A DNA stretch of 64,000 bases from Citrobacter sp. RHB25-C09 (GCF_013836145.1 NZ_CP057483.1:744001-808000), one strand, 5' to 3'; positions 34,634 through 44,546 are shown, counted from the first letter of the stretch. The notes: generated by a model not told the origin, from the letters alone. Made by a program: numbers and translations.

Positions 34634-36547
34634 ATGGGTAAAATTATTGGTATCGACCTGGGTACTACCAACTCTTGTGTAGCGATTATGGATGGCACGA
34701 CTGCTCGTGTGCTGGAGAATGCCGAGGGCGATCGCACCACGCCTTCTATCATTGCTTATACCCAGGATGGTGAAACTCTGGTTGGTCAGCCGGCTAAACG
34801 TCAGGCAGTGACAAACCCGCAAAACACCCTGTTTGCGATTAAACGCCTGATTGGCCGCCGCTTCCAGGACGAAGAAGTTCAGCGCGATGTTTCCATCATG
34901 CCGTACAAAATCATTGGTGCCGACAACGGCGACGCATGGCTTGATGTGAAAGGTCAGAAAATGGCACCGCCGCAGATTTCTGCTGAAGTGCTGAAGAAAA
35001 TGAAGAAAACCGCAGAAGATTACCTGGGCGAACCGGTAACTGAAGCTGTTATCACCGTACCGGCTTACTTTAACGATGCTCAGCGTCAGGCAACCAAAGA
35101 CGCGGGTCGTATCGCCGGTCTGGAAGTAAAACGTATCATCAACGAACCGACCGCTGCTGCTCTGGCTTATGGTCTGGATAAAGAAGTGGGCAACCGCACT
35201 ATCGCGGTTTACGACCTCGGTGGTGGTACTTTCGATATCTCTATTATCGAAATCGATGAAGTTGACGGCGAAAAAACCTTCGAAGTACTGGCAACCAACG
35301 GTGATACCCACCTCGGTGGTGAAGACTTCGATAGCCGTATGATCAACTATCTTGTTGAAGAGTTTAAGAAAGATCAGGGCATTGACCTGCGTAACGACCC
35401 GTTGGCTATGCAGCGTCTGAAAGAAGCGGCTGAAAAAGCGAAAATCGAGCTGTCATCCGCACAGCAGACCGACGTGAATCTGCCGTACATTACCGCAGAT
35501 GCCACCGGTCCAAAACACATGAACATCAAAGTGACTCGTGCGAAACTGGAAAGCCTGGTCGAAGACCTGGTGAACCGTTCCATCGAGCCGCTGAAAGTTG
35601 CTCTGCAGGACGCTGGCCTGTCCGTATCTGATATCGACGACGTTATCCTCGTCGGTGGTCAGACGCGTATGCCAATGGTTCAGAAGAAAGTGGCTGAGTT
35701 CTTTGGTAAAGAACCACGTAAAGACGTTAACCCGGATGAAGCAGTCGCGATCGGCGCTGCTGTACAGGGCGGTGTGTTAACGGGTGATGTGAAAGATGTA
35801 CTGCTGCTGGACGTTACCCCGCTGTCTCTGGGTATCGAAACCATGGGCGGTGTGATGACGGCACTGATCAGCAAAAACACCACCATCCCGACCAAGCACA
35901 GCCAGGTGTTCTCTACCGCTGAAGACAACCAGTCTGCGGTCACCATCCATGTGCTGCAGGGTGAGCGTAAACGTGCTTCTGATAACAAATCTCTGGGGCA
36001 GTTCAACCTGGATGGTATCAACCCGGCACCGCGCGGCATGCCGCAGATCGAAGTCACCTTCGATATCGATGCTGATGGTATCCTGCACGTTTCTGCGAAA
36101 GACAAAAACAGCGGTAAAGAGCAGAAGATCACCATCAAGGCGTCTTCTGGTCTGAACGAAGAAGAAATTCAGAAAATGGTTCGCGATGCAGAAGCGAATG
36201 CTGAATCTGACCGTAAGTTTGAAGAGCTGGTTCAGACCCGCAACCAGGGCGACCATCTGCTGCACAGCACTCGCAAGCAGGTTGAAGAAGCGGGTGAACA
36301 ACTGCCGGCTGACGACAAGACTGCTATTGAGTCTGCCCTGACCGCACTGGAAACAGCGCTGAAAGGCGAAGACAAAGCGGCAATCGAAGCGAAGATGCAG
36401 GAACTGGCACAGGCTTCCCAGAAACTGATGGAAATCGCTCAGCAGCAGCACGCACAGCAGCAGGCAGGCGGTGATGCATCTGCAAACAACGCAAAAGATG
36501 ACGACGTTGTCGACGCCGAGTTTGAAGAAGTGAAAGACAAAAAATAA
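34634..36547 (+). CDS. dnaK: Chaperone DnaK (Hsp70)
   Basis: 637 residues (E. coli 638). The actin-like ATPase domain starts KIIGIDLGTTNSCVAIMDG and includes NEPTAAALAYGLD and VYDLGGGTFDISIIEID. The interdomain linker DVLLLDVTPLSLGIE leads to the substrate-binding domain and helical lid. The C-terminus DVVDAEFEEVKDKK keeps the acidic EEV-type tail. It folds nascent and stress-damaged proteins with DnaJ and GrpE and feeds back on sigma-32. dnaJ follows 88 bp downstream. Confidence 0.99.
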   Translation: MGKIIGIDLGTTNSCVAIMDGTTARVLENAEGDRTTPSIIAYTQDGETLVGQPAKRQAVTNPQNTLFAIKRLIGRRFQDEEVQRDVSIMPYKIIGADNGDAWLDVKGQKMAPPQISAEVLKKMKKTAEDYLGEPVTEAVITVPAYFNDAQRQATKDAGRIAGLEVKRIINEPTAAALAYGLDKEVGNRTIAVYDLGGGTFDISIIEIDEVDGEKTFEVLATNGDTHLGGEDFDSRMINYLVEEFKKDQGIDLRNDPLAMQRLKEAAEKAKIELSSAQQTDVNLPYITADATGPKHMNIKVTRAKLESLVEDLVNRSIEPLKVALQDAGLSVSDIDDVILVGGQTRMPMVQKKVAEFFGKEPRKDVNPDEAVAIGAAVQGGVLTGDVKDVLLLDVTPLSLGIETMGGVMTALISKNTTIPTKHSQVFSTAEDNQSAVTIHVLQGERKRASDNKSLGQFNLDGINPAPRGMPQIEVTFDIDADGILHVSAKDKNSGKEQKITIKASSGLNEEEIQKMVRDAEANAESDRKFEELVQTRNQGDHLLHSTRKQVEEAGEQLPADDKTAIESALTALETALKGEDKAAIEAKMQELAQASQKLMEIAQQQHAQQQAGGDASANNAKDDDVVDAEFEEVKDKK

Positions 36548-36573
36548 TCGCCCTGATGCAGGGTAGTTAATCA

Positions 36574-36607
36574 GCACGGGCGTAGAGAGATTTCTCCACG
36601 CCCGTGC
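36574..36607 (+). other. dnaK-dnaJ intergenic hairpin
   Basis: Inverted repeat with 10-bp perfect arms (GCACGGGCGT / ACGCCCGTGC) around a 14-base loop, 28 bp before the dnaJ start. There is no T tract, so it is not a simple terminator. It may tune the dnaK:dnaJ ratio or stabilise an mRNA end; E. coli has a small transcript (tpke11) mapped to this interval. A smaller CCCTGATGCAGGG hairpin lies just upstream at 36551-36563. Confidence 0.6.
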
Positions 36608-36635
36608 TCGTATGTGAAGGGGCAGAAAAACCACA

Positions 36636-37769
36636 ATGGCAAAGCAAGATTATTACGAGATTTTAGGCGTTCCCAAGTCAGCGGAAGAGCGTGAAATCAA
36701 AAAGGCCTACAAGCGCCTGGCCATGAAATATCACCCGGACCGTAACCAGGGCGATAAAGAGGCCGAAGCCAAGTTTAAAGAGATCAAAGAAGCGTACGAA
36801 ATCCTGACCGATTCCCAGAAACGTGCGGCCTACGATCAGTATGGTCATGCTGCGTTCGAACAGGGTGGCATGGGCGGCGGCGGCGGTTTTGGCGGCGGCG
36901 CAGACTTCAGCGATATCTTTGGTGACGTTTTTGGCGATATTTTTGGCGGTGGCCGGGGTCGTCAACGTGCTGCGCGTGGGGCCGATTTACGTTACAACAT
37001 GGATCTCACCCTGGAAGAAGCTGTACGTGGCGTGACCAAAGAGATCCGCATTCCGACGCTGGAAGAGTGTGATGTTTGCCACGGCAGCGGGGCGAAAGCA
37101 GGAACGCAGCCGCAGACCTGTCCGACTTGTCATGGTTCCGGCCAGGTGCAGATGCGCCAGGGGTTCTTCGCGGTGCAGCAAACCTGTCCGCACTGTCAGG
37201 GGCGCGGTACGCTGATCAAAGACCCGTGCAATAAATGCCATGGTCACGGTCGCGTAGAAAAGAGCAAAACGCTGTCGGTTAAAATTCCGGCAGGCGTTGA
37301 TACCGGCGACCGTATTCGTCTTTCTGGCGAAGGTGAAGCCGGCGAGCATGGCGCACCGGCGGGCGATCTGTATGTTCAGGTACAGGTGAAACAGCACCCG
37401 ATCTTCGAACGTGAAGGCAACAACCTGTATTGCGAAGTCCCGATCAACTTTGCGATGGCGGCGCTTGGCGGTGAGATTGAAGTTCCGACGCTGGATGGCC
37501 GTGTGAAGCTGAAGGTTCCGCACGAAACGCAGACCGGGAAACTGTTCCGTATGCGTGGTAAAGGGGTGAAATCCGTACGTGGCGGCGCTCAGGGCGATCT
37601 GCTGTGTCGTGTCGTTGTCGAAACCCCGGTCGGCCTGAACGAGAAGCAGAAACAGCTGCTGAAAGATCTGCAGGAGAGCTTTGGCGGCCCAACAGGTGAA
37701 AAGAACAGTCCACGTTCGAAGAGTTTTTTCGACGGCGTGAAAAAGTTCTTTGACGATTTGACGCGTTAA
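36636..37769 (+). CDS. dnaJ: Chaperone DnaJ (Hsp40)
   Basis: 377 residues (E. coli 376). The J domain, residues 1-70, has the HPD triad in MKYHPDRNQGD. A Gly/Phe-rich region follows (about 76-110). The zinc domain has four CxxCxGxG motifs (CDVCHGSG, CPTCHGSG, CPHCQGRG, CNKCHGHG), then the C-terminal substrate-binding domains. It stimulates DnaK ATPase and delivers clients. A terminator follows the stop. Confidence 0.99.
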   Translation: MAKQDYYEILGVPKSAEEREIKKAYKRLAMKYHPDRNQGDKEAEAKFKEIKEAYEILTDSQKRAAYDQYGHAAFEQGGMGGGGGFGGGADFSDIFGDVFGDIFGGGRGRQRAARGADLRYNMDLTLEEAVRGVTKEIRIPTLEECDVCHGSGAKAGTQPQTCPTCHGSGQVQMRQGFFAVQQTCPHCQGRGTLIKDPCNKCHGHGRVEKSKTLSVKIPAGVDTGDRIRLSGEGEAGEHGAPAGDLYVQVQVKQHPIFEREGNNLYCEVPINFAMAALGGEIEVPTLDGRVKLKVPHETQTGKLFRMRGKGVKSVRGGAQGDLLCRVVVETPVGLNEKQKQLLKDLQESFGGPTGEKNSPRSKSFFDGVKKFFDDLTR

Positions 37770-37789
37770 TCTCTTACCGGAACGCTGAG

Positions 37790-37821
37790 AAGCCTGAGTC
37801 TGCAAAGCCTCAGGCTTTTTT
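37790..37821 (+). terminator. dnaJ terminator
   Basis: A 9-bp stem (AAGCCTGAG / CTCAGGCTT) with a 10-base loop running into TTTTTT ends the dnaKJ transcript. Confidence 0.9.
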
Positions 37822-37961
37822 ATTGGCTTTTTGCCTACGTAACGAAATATACAATAGTCGTAAAAACCGAGCTATTAATCATATATAATCTAATTTTATC
37901 GATGATTCAGGCGCGGTAAGATGGTTATCACGAAGTATTCACCTGTAAGAGAGAATAAAAA

Positions 37962-39128
37962 GTGAAACATCTGCATCGATTCTTTAGCAGCGATGCCTCC
38001 GGAGGCATCATTCTTATCATCGCCGCTGCGCTGGCCATGCTGATGGCCAATATGGGAGGAACCAGTGGTTGGTATCACGCCTTCCTGGATACGCCCGTTC
38101 AACTGCGCGTCGGCGCGCTTGAGATCAATAAAAACATGTTGCTGTGGATTAACGACGCACTGATGGCGGTGTTTTTCCTGTTAATTGGTCTTGAGGTAAA
38201 ACGCGAGCTGATGCAGGGATCCCTAGCGAGCTTGCGCCAGGCGGCTTTCCCGGTGATCGCCGCGATTGGCGGCATGATTGTTCCGGCGCTGCTGTATCTG
38301 GCCTTCAACTATGCCGATCCGATTACCCGCGAGGGTTGGGCTATTCCTGCAGCCACCGATATCGCGTTTGCTTTGGGCGTACTGGCCCTGCTGGGCAGTC
38401 GAGTGCCATTGGCACTGAAGATATTCCTGATGGCGCTGGCGATTATCGACGACCTTGGGGCGATTGTTATTATCGCGCTGTTCTATACCAGCGACCTGTC
38501 GATGGCTTCGCTGGCCGTGGCGGCATGTGCCATCGCAGTACTGGCGCTGTTGAACGTCTGCGGGGTAAGGCGTACCGGGGTTTACATTCTCGTCGGAGTG
38601 GTGCTGTGGACTGCGGTTCTCAAGTCAGGCGTTCATGCGACGCTGGCAGGGGTTATCGTTGGATTCTTTATTCCACTTAAGGAGAAATATGGTCGTTCCC
38701 CGGCGAAGCGTCTTGAACACGTGTTACACCCGTGGGTCGCGTATATGATCCTGCCGCTGTTTGCCTTTGCCAACGCGGGCGTTTCCTTGCAGGGAGTGAC
38801 CGTTGACGGGCTGACCTCGATTCTACCGCTGGGTATCATTGCCGGTCTGCTGATCGGTAAACCGCTGGGCATTACGCTGTTTTGCTGGCTGGCGCTGCGG
38901 TTAAAAATAGCTCAGCTTCCGGAAGGGACGAGCTTTACGCAAATCATGGCGGTCGGCATCCTGTGCGGCATTGGCTTTACGATGTCGATCTTTATTGCCA
39001 GTCTGGCTTTCGGCAACGTCGATCCTGAGCTTATCAATTGGGCGAAGCTAGGGATCCTGATTGGCTCTTTGTTGTCTGCCGTTATTGGTTACGGCTGGTT
39101 ACGTACGCGTTTACGCCCGGCGGTGTGA
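37962..39128 (+). CDS. nhaA: Na+/H+ antiporter NhaA
   Basis: 388 residues with a GTG start, as in E. coli nhaA, behind AAGAGAG. Twelve-helix inner-membrane electrogenic antiporter exchanging 2 H+ for 1 Na+. The essential Asp pair is in LALIIDDLGAIVIIALFY (Asp163/164 in E. coli). The N-terminal SSDASGGIILIIAA and FFLLIGLEVKRELMQGSL are family signatures. nhaR follows 26 bp later. The hok/mok and IS sequences found upstream in K-12 are absent. Confidence 0.97.
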   Translation: MKHLHRFFSSDASGGIILIIAAALAMLMANMGGTSGWYHAFLDTPVQLRVGALEINKNMLLWINDALMAVFFLLIGLEVKRELMQGSLASLRQAAFPVIAAIGGMIVPALLYLAFNYADPITREGWAIPAATDIAFALGVLALLGSRVPLALKIFLMALAIIDDLGAIVIIALFYTSDLSMASLAVAACAIAVLALLNVCGVRRTGVYILVGVVLWTAVLKSGVHATLAGVIVGFFIPLKEKYGRSPAKRLEHVLHPWVAYMILPLFAFANAGVSLQGVTVDGLTSILPLGIIAGLLIGKPLGITLFCWLALRLKIAQLPEGTSFTQIMAVGILCGIGFTMSIFIASLAFGNVDPELINWAKLGILIGSLLSAVIGYGWLRTRLRPAV

Positions 39129-39154
39129 TCGGGTGAGATTACGGGGAGAGAGGT

Positions 39155-40054
39155 ATGTCCCATATAAACTACAACCATCTTTATTATTTCTGGCATGTGT
39201 ATAAAGAAGGATCCGTGGTCGGCGCGGCGGAAGCACTCTATTTGACGCCGCAGACCATTACCGGACAGATCAAAGCGCTTGAGGAGCGTTTGCAGGGCAA
39301 ACTCTTCAAGCGCAAGGGGCGCGGGCTGGAGCCGAGCGAGCTTGGCGAGCTGGTTTTCCGCTACGCGGACAAGATGTTCACGTTAAGCCAGGAGATGCTG
39401 GATATCGTGAACTACCGTAAAGAGTCCAACCTGCTGTTTGACGTTGGCGTGGCGGATGCGCTGTCAAAACGGCTGGTCAGCAGCGTACTGGACGCAGCGG
39501 TCGTCGACGGCGAGCCCATCCATTTGCGCTGTTTTGAATCAACGCATGAGATGCTGCTGGAGCAGTTGAGCCAGCATAAGCTGGACATGATTATTTCGGA
39601 CTGCCCGATTGATTCCACGCAGCAGGAAGGCCTCTTTTCGGTGAAGATTGGCGAATGCAGCGTGAGTTTCTGGTGTACGAATCCGCTGCCGCAAAAGCCG
39701 TTTCCGGACTGCCTGGAAGAGCGACGCTTGTTGATCCCTGGGCGCCGTTCCATGCTGGGACGCAAGCTCCTGAACTGGATCAATTCGCAGGGACTCAATG
39801 TAGAGATTCTGGGTGAGTTTGATGATGCCGCCTTGATGAAAGCCTTTGGCGCAACCCACAATGCGATTTTCGTTGCCCCAACGCTTTACGCGAGCGATTT
39901 TTATGCTGACGATTCCATTGTGGAAATAGGGCGCGTGGAGAACGTAATGGAGGAGTATCACGCCATTTTTGCCGAGCGGATGATTCAGCATCCGGCTGTG
40001 CAGCGAATCTGCAATGCCAACTACTCGGCGTTATTTATGCCTTCAGACAAATAA
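39155..40054 (+). CDS. nhaR: LysR-family activator NhaR
   Basis: 299 residues (E. coli 301). The N-terminal LysR HTH is MSHINYNHLYYFWHVYKEGSVVGAAE-type, with TPQTITGQIKALEERL. It activates nhaA in response to Na+ and other genes such as pgaABCD and osmC in E. coli. GAGAGAG precedes the ATG, and it is the second gene of the nhaAR operon. It is convergent with rpsT across a bidirectional terminator. Confidence 0.96.
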   Translation: MSHINYNHLYYFWHVYKEGSVVGAAEALYLTPQTITGQIKALEERLQGKLFKRKGRGLEPSELGELVFRYADKMFTLSQEMLDIVNYRKESNLLFDVGVADALSKRLVSSVLDAAVVDGEPIHLRCFESTHEMLLEQLSQHKLDMIISDCPIDSTQQEGLFSVKIGECSVSFWCTNPLPQKPFPDCLEERRLLIPGRRSMLGRKLLNWINSQGLNVEILGEFDDAALMKAFGATHNAIFVAPTLYASDFYADDSIVEIGRVENVMEEYHAIFAERMIQHPAVQRICNANYSALFMPSDK

Positions 40055-40121
40055 ATAAAACTCCTGGGCCGGAGAGTGCGCAGTTGCTTTCCGGCTTAAT
40101 CAATCGCCTTATCGCACGCAT

Positions 40122-40148
40122 AAAAAAACCCGCTTGCGCGGGTTTTTT
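40122..40148 (-). terminator. rpsT/nhaR bidirectional terminator
   Basis: AAAAAAACCCGC / GCGGGTTTTTT with a TTGC loop lies between convergent nhaR and rpsT, with A and T tracts on both sides. Confidence 0.92.
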
Positions 40149-40172
40149 CACAAAGCAACAACGAACGGACGA

Positions 40173-40436
40173 TTAAGCCAGTTTGCTGATCTGTGCAGTC
40201 AGGTTAGCCTTATGACGCGCAGCTTTGTTTTTGTGGATCAGACCTTTAGCAGCCTGACGGTCCACGATTGGTTGCATTTCGTTAAATGCTTTCAGTGCAG
40301 CAGCTTTGTCGCCAGCTTCGATAGCTGCGTATACTTTCTTGATGAAAGTACGCATCATAGAGCGACGGCTTGCGTTGTGCTTACGAGCCTTTTCAGACTG
40401 AACGGCGCGCTTCTTAGCTGATTTGATATTAGCCAA
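40173..40436 (-). CDS. rpsT: 30S ribosomal protein S20
   Basis: 87 residues, MANIKSAKKRAVQSEKARKHN. Basic helical protein of the small-subunit body that binds 16S rRNA. The start codon is TTG behind GGGAGTTGG, as in E. coli, where the weak UUG start takes part in translational autoregulation by S20. It is transcribed from the minus-strand promoter at 40484-40512. Confidence 0.98.
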   Translation of the reverse strand: MANIKSAKKRAVQSEKARKHNASRRSMMRTFIKKVYAAIEAGDKAAALKAFNEMQPIVDRQAAKGLIHKNKAARHKANLTAQISKLA

Positions 40437-40483
40437 GGTCCAACTCCCAAATGTGTTCTATATGGACAATTCAAAGGCCGAGG

Positions 40484-40512
40484 AATATGCCCTTTTAGCC
40501 TTCTTTTGTCAA
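40484..40512 (-). promoter_or_regulatory. rpsT promoter
   Basis: On the minus strand TTGACA and CATATT are separated by exactly 17 bp, with the -10 about 48 bp from the TTG start. The hexamers match the proximal rpsT promoter of E. coli. Confidence 0.8.
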
Positions 40513-40695
40513 TGGATTTGTGCAAATAAGCGCCGTTAATCTAGCGGCACTCGTTACGTAGTGATGGCGCAGGATTCTACCAGCTTGCGTGCTGTGAATA
40601 CAGCTTTTCCACGATAAAAATTGAATTGCGTTGTCAGTCTTTACCTCAGGCTGATGAAATCCATCTGCTTTCTGTTTCGCCGCATCAATCGCCGG

Positions 40696-40724
40696 TTAAC
40701 CTTGAACGCTGTACAAGGTATACT
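40696..40724 (+). promoter_or_regulatory. Candidate ribF promoter
   Basis: TTAACC and TATACT are separated by 17 bp, ending 29 bp before the ribF ATG. Good sigma-70 spacing and a near-consensus -10. Inferred. Confidence 0.55.
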
Positions 40725-40753
40725 TTGGCGATTTTCACTGTTTTGAGCCAGAC

Positions 40754-41692
40754 ATGAAGCTGATACGCGGCATACATAATCTCAGTCAGGCCCCGCACGG
40801 GTGTGTGCTGACTATTGGTAATTTCGACGGCGTGCATCGTGGCCATCGCGCGCTGCTGCAAGGGTTGCAGGAAGAAGGGCGCAAGCGTGGCTTACCGGTA
40901 ATGGTGATGATTTTCGAACCACAGCCGCTGGAGCTGTTCGCCACGGACAAAGCGCCAGCGCGACTGACCCGGCTGCGTGAGAAACTGCGTTATCTCGCCC
41001 AGTGCGGCGTCGACTACGTTCTGTGCGTGCGATTTGACCGCCGTTTTGCCGCGCTCACGGCGCAGAGCTTTATCAGCTCTCTGCTGGTAGAGCGCCTCGG
41101 GGTGCAATTTCTGGCAGTGGGTGATGATTTCCGCTTTGGCGCTGGTCGTGAAGGCGATTTCTTGTTATTACAGAAGGCAGGTGCGGAGTACGGTTTTGAT
41201 ATCACCAGTACTCAAACCTTCTGTGAAGGCGGCGTGCGGATCAGCAGTACCGCCGTGCGACAGGCGCTGGCGCAGGATGATTTAGCGTTGGCTGAAAGCC
41301 TGCTGGGGCATCCGTTTACCATCTCCGGGCGCGTGGTGCATGGCGATGAACTTGGGCGCACCATTGGCTTCCCGACGGCAAACTTACCGCTACGCCGTCA
41401 GGTTTCCCCGGTAAAAGGGGTCTATGCGGTAGAAGTCATGGGGCTTGGTGAGCAACCCATGCCCGGCGTGGCGAATATTGGAACCCGTCCGACGGTTTCA
41501 GGCGTCCGCCAGCAGTTAGAAGTGCATCTACTGGACGTTGCAATGGACCTATATGGTCGCCATATAGATGTAGTGCTGCGTAAAAAAATTCGCAGCGAGC
41601 AGCGATTTGCCTCGCTGGATGAACTCAAAGCGCAGATTGCGCGAGATGAATTAACCGCCCGGGATTTTTTTGGGCTATCAAAACCGGCTTAA
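40754..41692 (+). CDS. ribF: Bifunctional riboflavin kinase / FAD synthetase
   Basis: 312 residues (E. coli 313). The N-terminal nucleotidyltransferase domain has LTIGNFDGVHRGHRALL and, later, ISSTAVRQAL, making FAD from FMN. The C-terminal flavokinase domain has HGDELGRTIGFPTANLPL and the GVANIGTRPTV motif, making FMN from riboflavin. It precedes ileS and lspA in the conserved ribF-ileS-lspA-fkpB-ispH cluster. Confidence 0.97.
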   Translation: MKLIRGIHNLSQAPHGCVLTIGNFDGVHRGHRALLQGLQEEGRKRGLPVMVMIFEPQPLELFATDKAPARLTRLREKLRYLAQCGVDYVLCVRFDRRFAALTAQSFISSLLVERLGVQFLAVGDDFRFGAGREGDFLLLQKAGAEYGFDITSTQTFCEGGVRISSTAVRQALAQDDLALAESLLGHPFTISGRVVHGDELGRTIGFPTANLPLRRQVSPVKGVYAVEVMGLGEQPMPGVANIGTRPTVSGVRQQLEVHLLDVAMDLYGRHIDVVLRKKIRSEQRFASLDELKAQIARDELTARDFFGLSKPA

Positions 41693-41729
41693 CGCCTATA
41701 CGAGTTTTAAATACGGAACCGAGAATCTG

Positions 41730-44546
41730 ATGAGTGACTATAAATCAACCCTGAATTTGCCGGAAACAGGGTTCCCGATGCGCGGCGATCTCGCCAAGCG
41801 TGAACCGGGAATGCTGGCGCGTTGGACTGATGATGATCTGTACGGCATCATTCGTGCGGCCAAAAAAGGCAAAAAAACCTTCATTCTGCATGATGGCCCT
41901 CCTTATGCGAATGGCAGCATTCATATTGGTCACTCGGTTAACAAGATTCTGAAAGACATTATCGTGAAGTCCAAAGGACTCGCGGGATATGACTCGCCTT
42001 ACGTTCCGGGCTGGGACTGCCACGGTCTGCCGATCGAGCTGAAAGTGGAGCAGGAATTCGGTAAGCCGGGTGAAAAATTTACCGCCGCTGAGTTCCGTGC
42101 GAAATGCCGCGAATATGCCGCCACTCAGGTGGACGGTCAGCGTAAAGATTTTATCCGCCTGGGTGTGCTGGGCGACTGGTCACATCCGTACCTGACCATG
42201 GACTTCAAAACTGAAGCCAACATCATCCGCGCGCTGGGCAAAATCATCGGCAATGGCCACCTGCACAAGGGCGCGAAGCCAGTGCACTGGTGCGTAGACT
42301 GCCGTTCTGCGCTGGCGGAAGCGGAAGTTGAGTATTACGACAAAACCTCACCTTCCATCGACGTGGCCTTCCATGCGGTCGATCAGGATGCGGTAAAAGC
42401 GAAATTTGGCGTATCGTCTGTTAACGGCCCGATCTCGCTGGTGATCTGGACCACTACCCCGTGGACGCTGCCGGCGAACCGCGCGATCTCTCTGGCGCCG
42501 GACTTTGACTACGCGCTGGTGCAGATCGATGGTCAGGCGCTGATCCTGGCGAAAGACCTGGTTGAGAGCGTGATGCAGCGCATTGGCGCAACGAATTTCA
42601 CCCTTCTCGGCACGGTAAAAGGTGCAGAACTGGAGCTGTTGCGCTTTAGCCATCCGTTTATGGGCTTTGACGTTCCGGCGATCCTCGGCGATCACGTCAC
42701 TCTGGACGCGGGTACCGGTGCAGTACATACCGCGCCGGGTCACGGTCCTGATGACTATGTCATCGGTCAAAAATACGGTCTGGAAGTGGCGAACCCGGTG
42801 GGTCCGGATGGCGCGTATCTACCGGGCACCTACCCGGGTCTGGACGGCGTTAACGTCTTCAAGGCTAACGACGTCGTGGTATCTCTGCTGACTGAAAAAG
42901 GCGCGCTGCTGCACGTCGAGAAAATGCAGCATAGCTATCCGTGCTGCTGGCGTCACAAAACGCCGATCATCTTCCGTGCGACCCCGCAGTGGTTCGTCAG
43001 CATGGATCAGAAAGGCCTGCGCGAGCAGTCTCTGAAAGAGATCAAAGGCGTGCAGTGGATCCCGGACTGGGGTCAGGCGCGTATCGAATCGATGGTGGCG
43101 AACCGTCCTGACTGGTGTATCTCCCGTCAGCGTACCTGGGGCGTACCGATGTCGCTGTTCGTTCACAAAGACACCGAAGAGCTGCACCCGCGCGCCATTG
43201 AACTGATGGAAGAAGTGGCGAAGCGCGTTGAAGTTGACGGCATTCAGGCCTGGTGGGATCTTGACCCGAAAGACATTCTGGGTGATGAAGCCGACCAGTA
43301 CGTGAAAGTGCCGGATACCCTGGACGTCTGGTTTGACTCCGGTTCTACTCACTCTTCTGTGGTGGATGTGCGTCCTGAATTTGCTGGTCATGCCGCAGAT
43401 ATGTATCTGGAAGGTTCTGACCAACACCGTGGCTGGTTCATGTCATCGCTGATGATTTCCACCGCGATGAAAGGCAAAGCGCCGTATCGCCAGGTGCTGA
43501 CCCACGGCTTTACCGTTGATGGTCAGGGACGCAAGATGTCCAAGTCCATCGGTAATACCGTTTCTCCGCAGGATGTAATGAACAAACTGGGTGCAGATAT
43601 TCTGCGTCTGTGGGTGGCATCAACGGACTACACCGGCGAAATGGCCGTGTCCGACGAGATCCTGAAGCGTGCAGCCGACAGCTATCGTCGTATCCGTAAT
43701 ACCGCGCGCTTCCTGCTGGCGAACCTGAACGGGTTTGATCCGGCGAAAGACATGGTGAAACCGGAAGAGATGGTGGTGCTGGATCGCTGGGCGGTAGGCT
43801 GCGCACAAGCCGCGCAGGAAGAGATCCTGAAAGCGTATGAAGCCTATGACTTCCACGAAGTGGTTCAGCGTCTGATGCGTTTCTGCTCCGTAGAGATGGG
43901 CTCGTTCTATCTCGACATCATCAAAGACCGCCAGTACACCGCGAAAGCGGACAGCGTGGCGCGTCGCAGCTGCCAGAGCGCGCTGTACCATATCGCAGAA
44001 GCGCTGGTTCGCTGGATGGCGCCGATCATGTCCTTCACCGCCGATGAAATCTGGGGCTACCTGCCGGGCGATCGTGAGAAGTACGTCTTTACCGGCGAGT
44101 GGTACGACGGTCTGTTTGGACTGGCGGATACCGAAGCCATGAACGATGCCTTCTGGGACGAGCTGCTGAAAGTGCGTAGCGAAGTGAACAAAGTGATCGA
44201 ACAGGCTCGTGCGGATAAGAAAGTCGGCGGTTCTCTGGAAGCGGCAGTGACCCTGTACGCCGAACCCGAACTGGCTGCGAAGCTGACCGCGCTGGGTGAC
44301 GAATTGCGATTTGTCCTGTTGACCTCTGGGGCGAAAGTCGATGACTATGCGGAGGCTTCTGCGGACGCACAGCAAAGCGAACTGCTCAAAGGGCTGAAAG
44401 TCGCATTGAGTAAAGCCGAAGGTGAGAAATGCCCGCGCTGCTGGCATTACACTACCGATGTCGGCAAGGTAGCGGAACATGCAGAAATCTGCGGCCGCTG
44501 TGTCACCAACGTCGCCGGTGATGGCGAAAAACGTAAGTTTGCCTGA
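41730..44546 (+). CDS. ileS: Isoleucyl-tRNA synthetase
   Basis: 938 residues from the ATG reading MSDYKSTLNLPETGFPMRG, as in E. coli; an extension to 41670 overlaps ribF. It is a class I synthetase: HIGH-type motif in PPYANGSIHIGHSVNK, the CP1 editing domain (about residues 200-400), KMSKS in GRKMSKSIGNTVSPQD, and a C-terminal zinc module with CPRCWHYTTDVG and CGRCVTN. lspA starts within its stop codon (ATGA overlap). Confidence 0.98.
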   Translation: MSDYKSTLNLPETGFPMRGDLAKREPGMLARWTDDDLYGIIRAAKKGKKTFILHDGPPYANGSIHIGHSVNKILKDIIVKSKGLAGYDSPYVPGWDCHGLPIELKVEQEFGKPGEKFTAAEFRAKCREYAATQVDGQRKDFIRLGVLGDWSHPYLTMDFKTEANIIRALGKIIGNGHLHKGAKPVHWCVDCRSALAEAEVEYYDKTSPSIDVAFHAVDQDAVKAKFGVSSVNGPISLVIWTTTPWTLPANRAISLAPDFDYALVQIDGQALILAKDLVESVMQRIGATNFTLLGTVKGAELELLRFSHPFMGFDVPAILGDHVTLDAGTGAVHTAPGHGPDDYVIGQKYGLEVANPVGPDGAYLPGTYPGLDGVNVFKANDVVVSLLTEKGALLHVEKMQHSYPCCWRHKTPIIFRATPQWFVSMDQKGLREQSLKEIKGVQWIPDWGQARIESMVANRPDWCISRQRTWGVPMSLFVHKDTEELHPRAIELMEEVAKRVEVDGIQAWWDLDPKDILGDEADQYVKVPDTLDVWFDSGSTHSSVVDVRPEFAGHAADMYLEGSDQHRGWFMSSLMISTAMKGKAPYRQVLTHGFTVDGQGRKMSKSIGNTVSPQDVMNKLGADILRLWVASTDYTGEMAVSDEILKRAADSYRRIRNTARFLLANLNGFDPAKDMVKPEEMVVLDRWAVGCAQAAQEEILKAYEAYDFHEVVQRLMRFCSVEMGSFYLDIIKDRQYTAKADSVARRSCQSALYHIAEALVRWMAPIMSFTADEIWGYLPGDREKYVFTGEWYDGLFGLADTEAMNDAFWDELLKVRSEVNKVIEQARADKKVGGSLEAAVTLYAEPELAAKLTALGDELRFVLLTSGAKVDDYAEASADAQQSELLKGLKVALSKAEGEKCPRCWHYTTDVGKVAEHAEICGRCVTNVAGDGEKRKFA

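Larger units (their letters stand above)
40437..40753. other. rpsT-ribF divergent control region
   Basis: A 317-bp stretch without a convincing gene. It holds an rpsT promoter on the minus strand and a ribF promoter on the plus strand, annotated separately. I find no counterpart of the small E. coli gene yaaY that lies ahead of ribF there. Confidence 0.55.
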
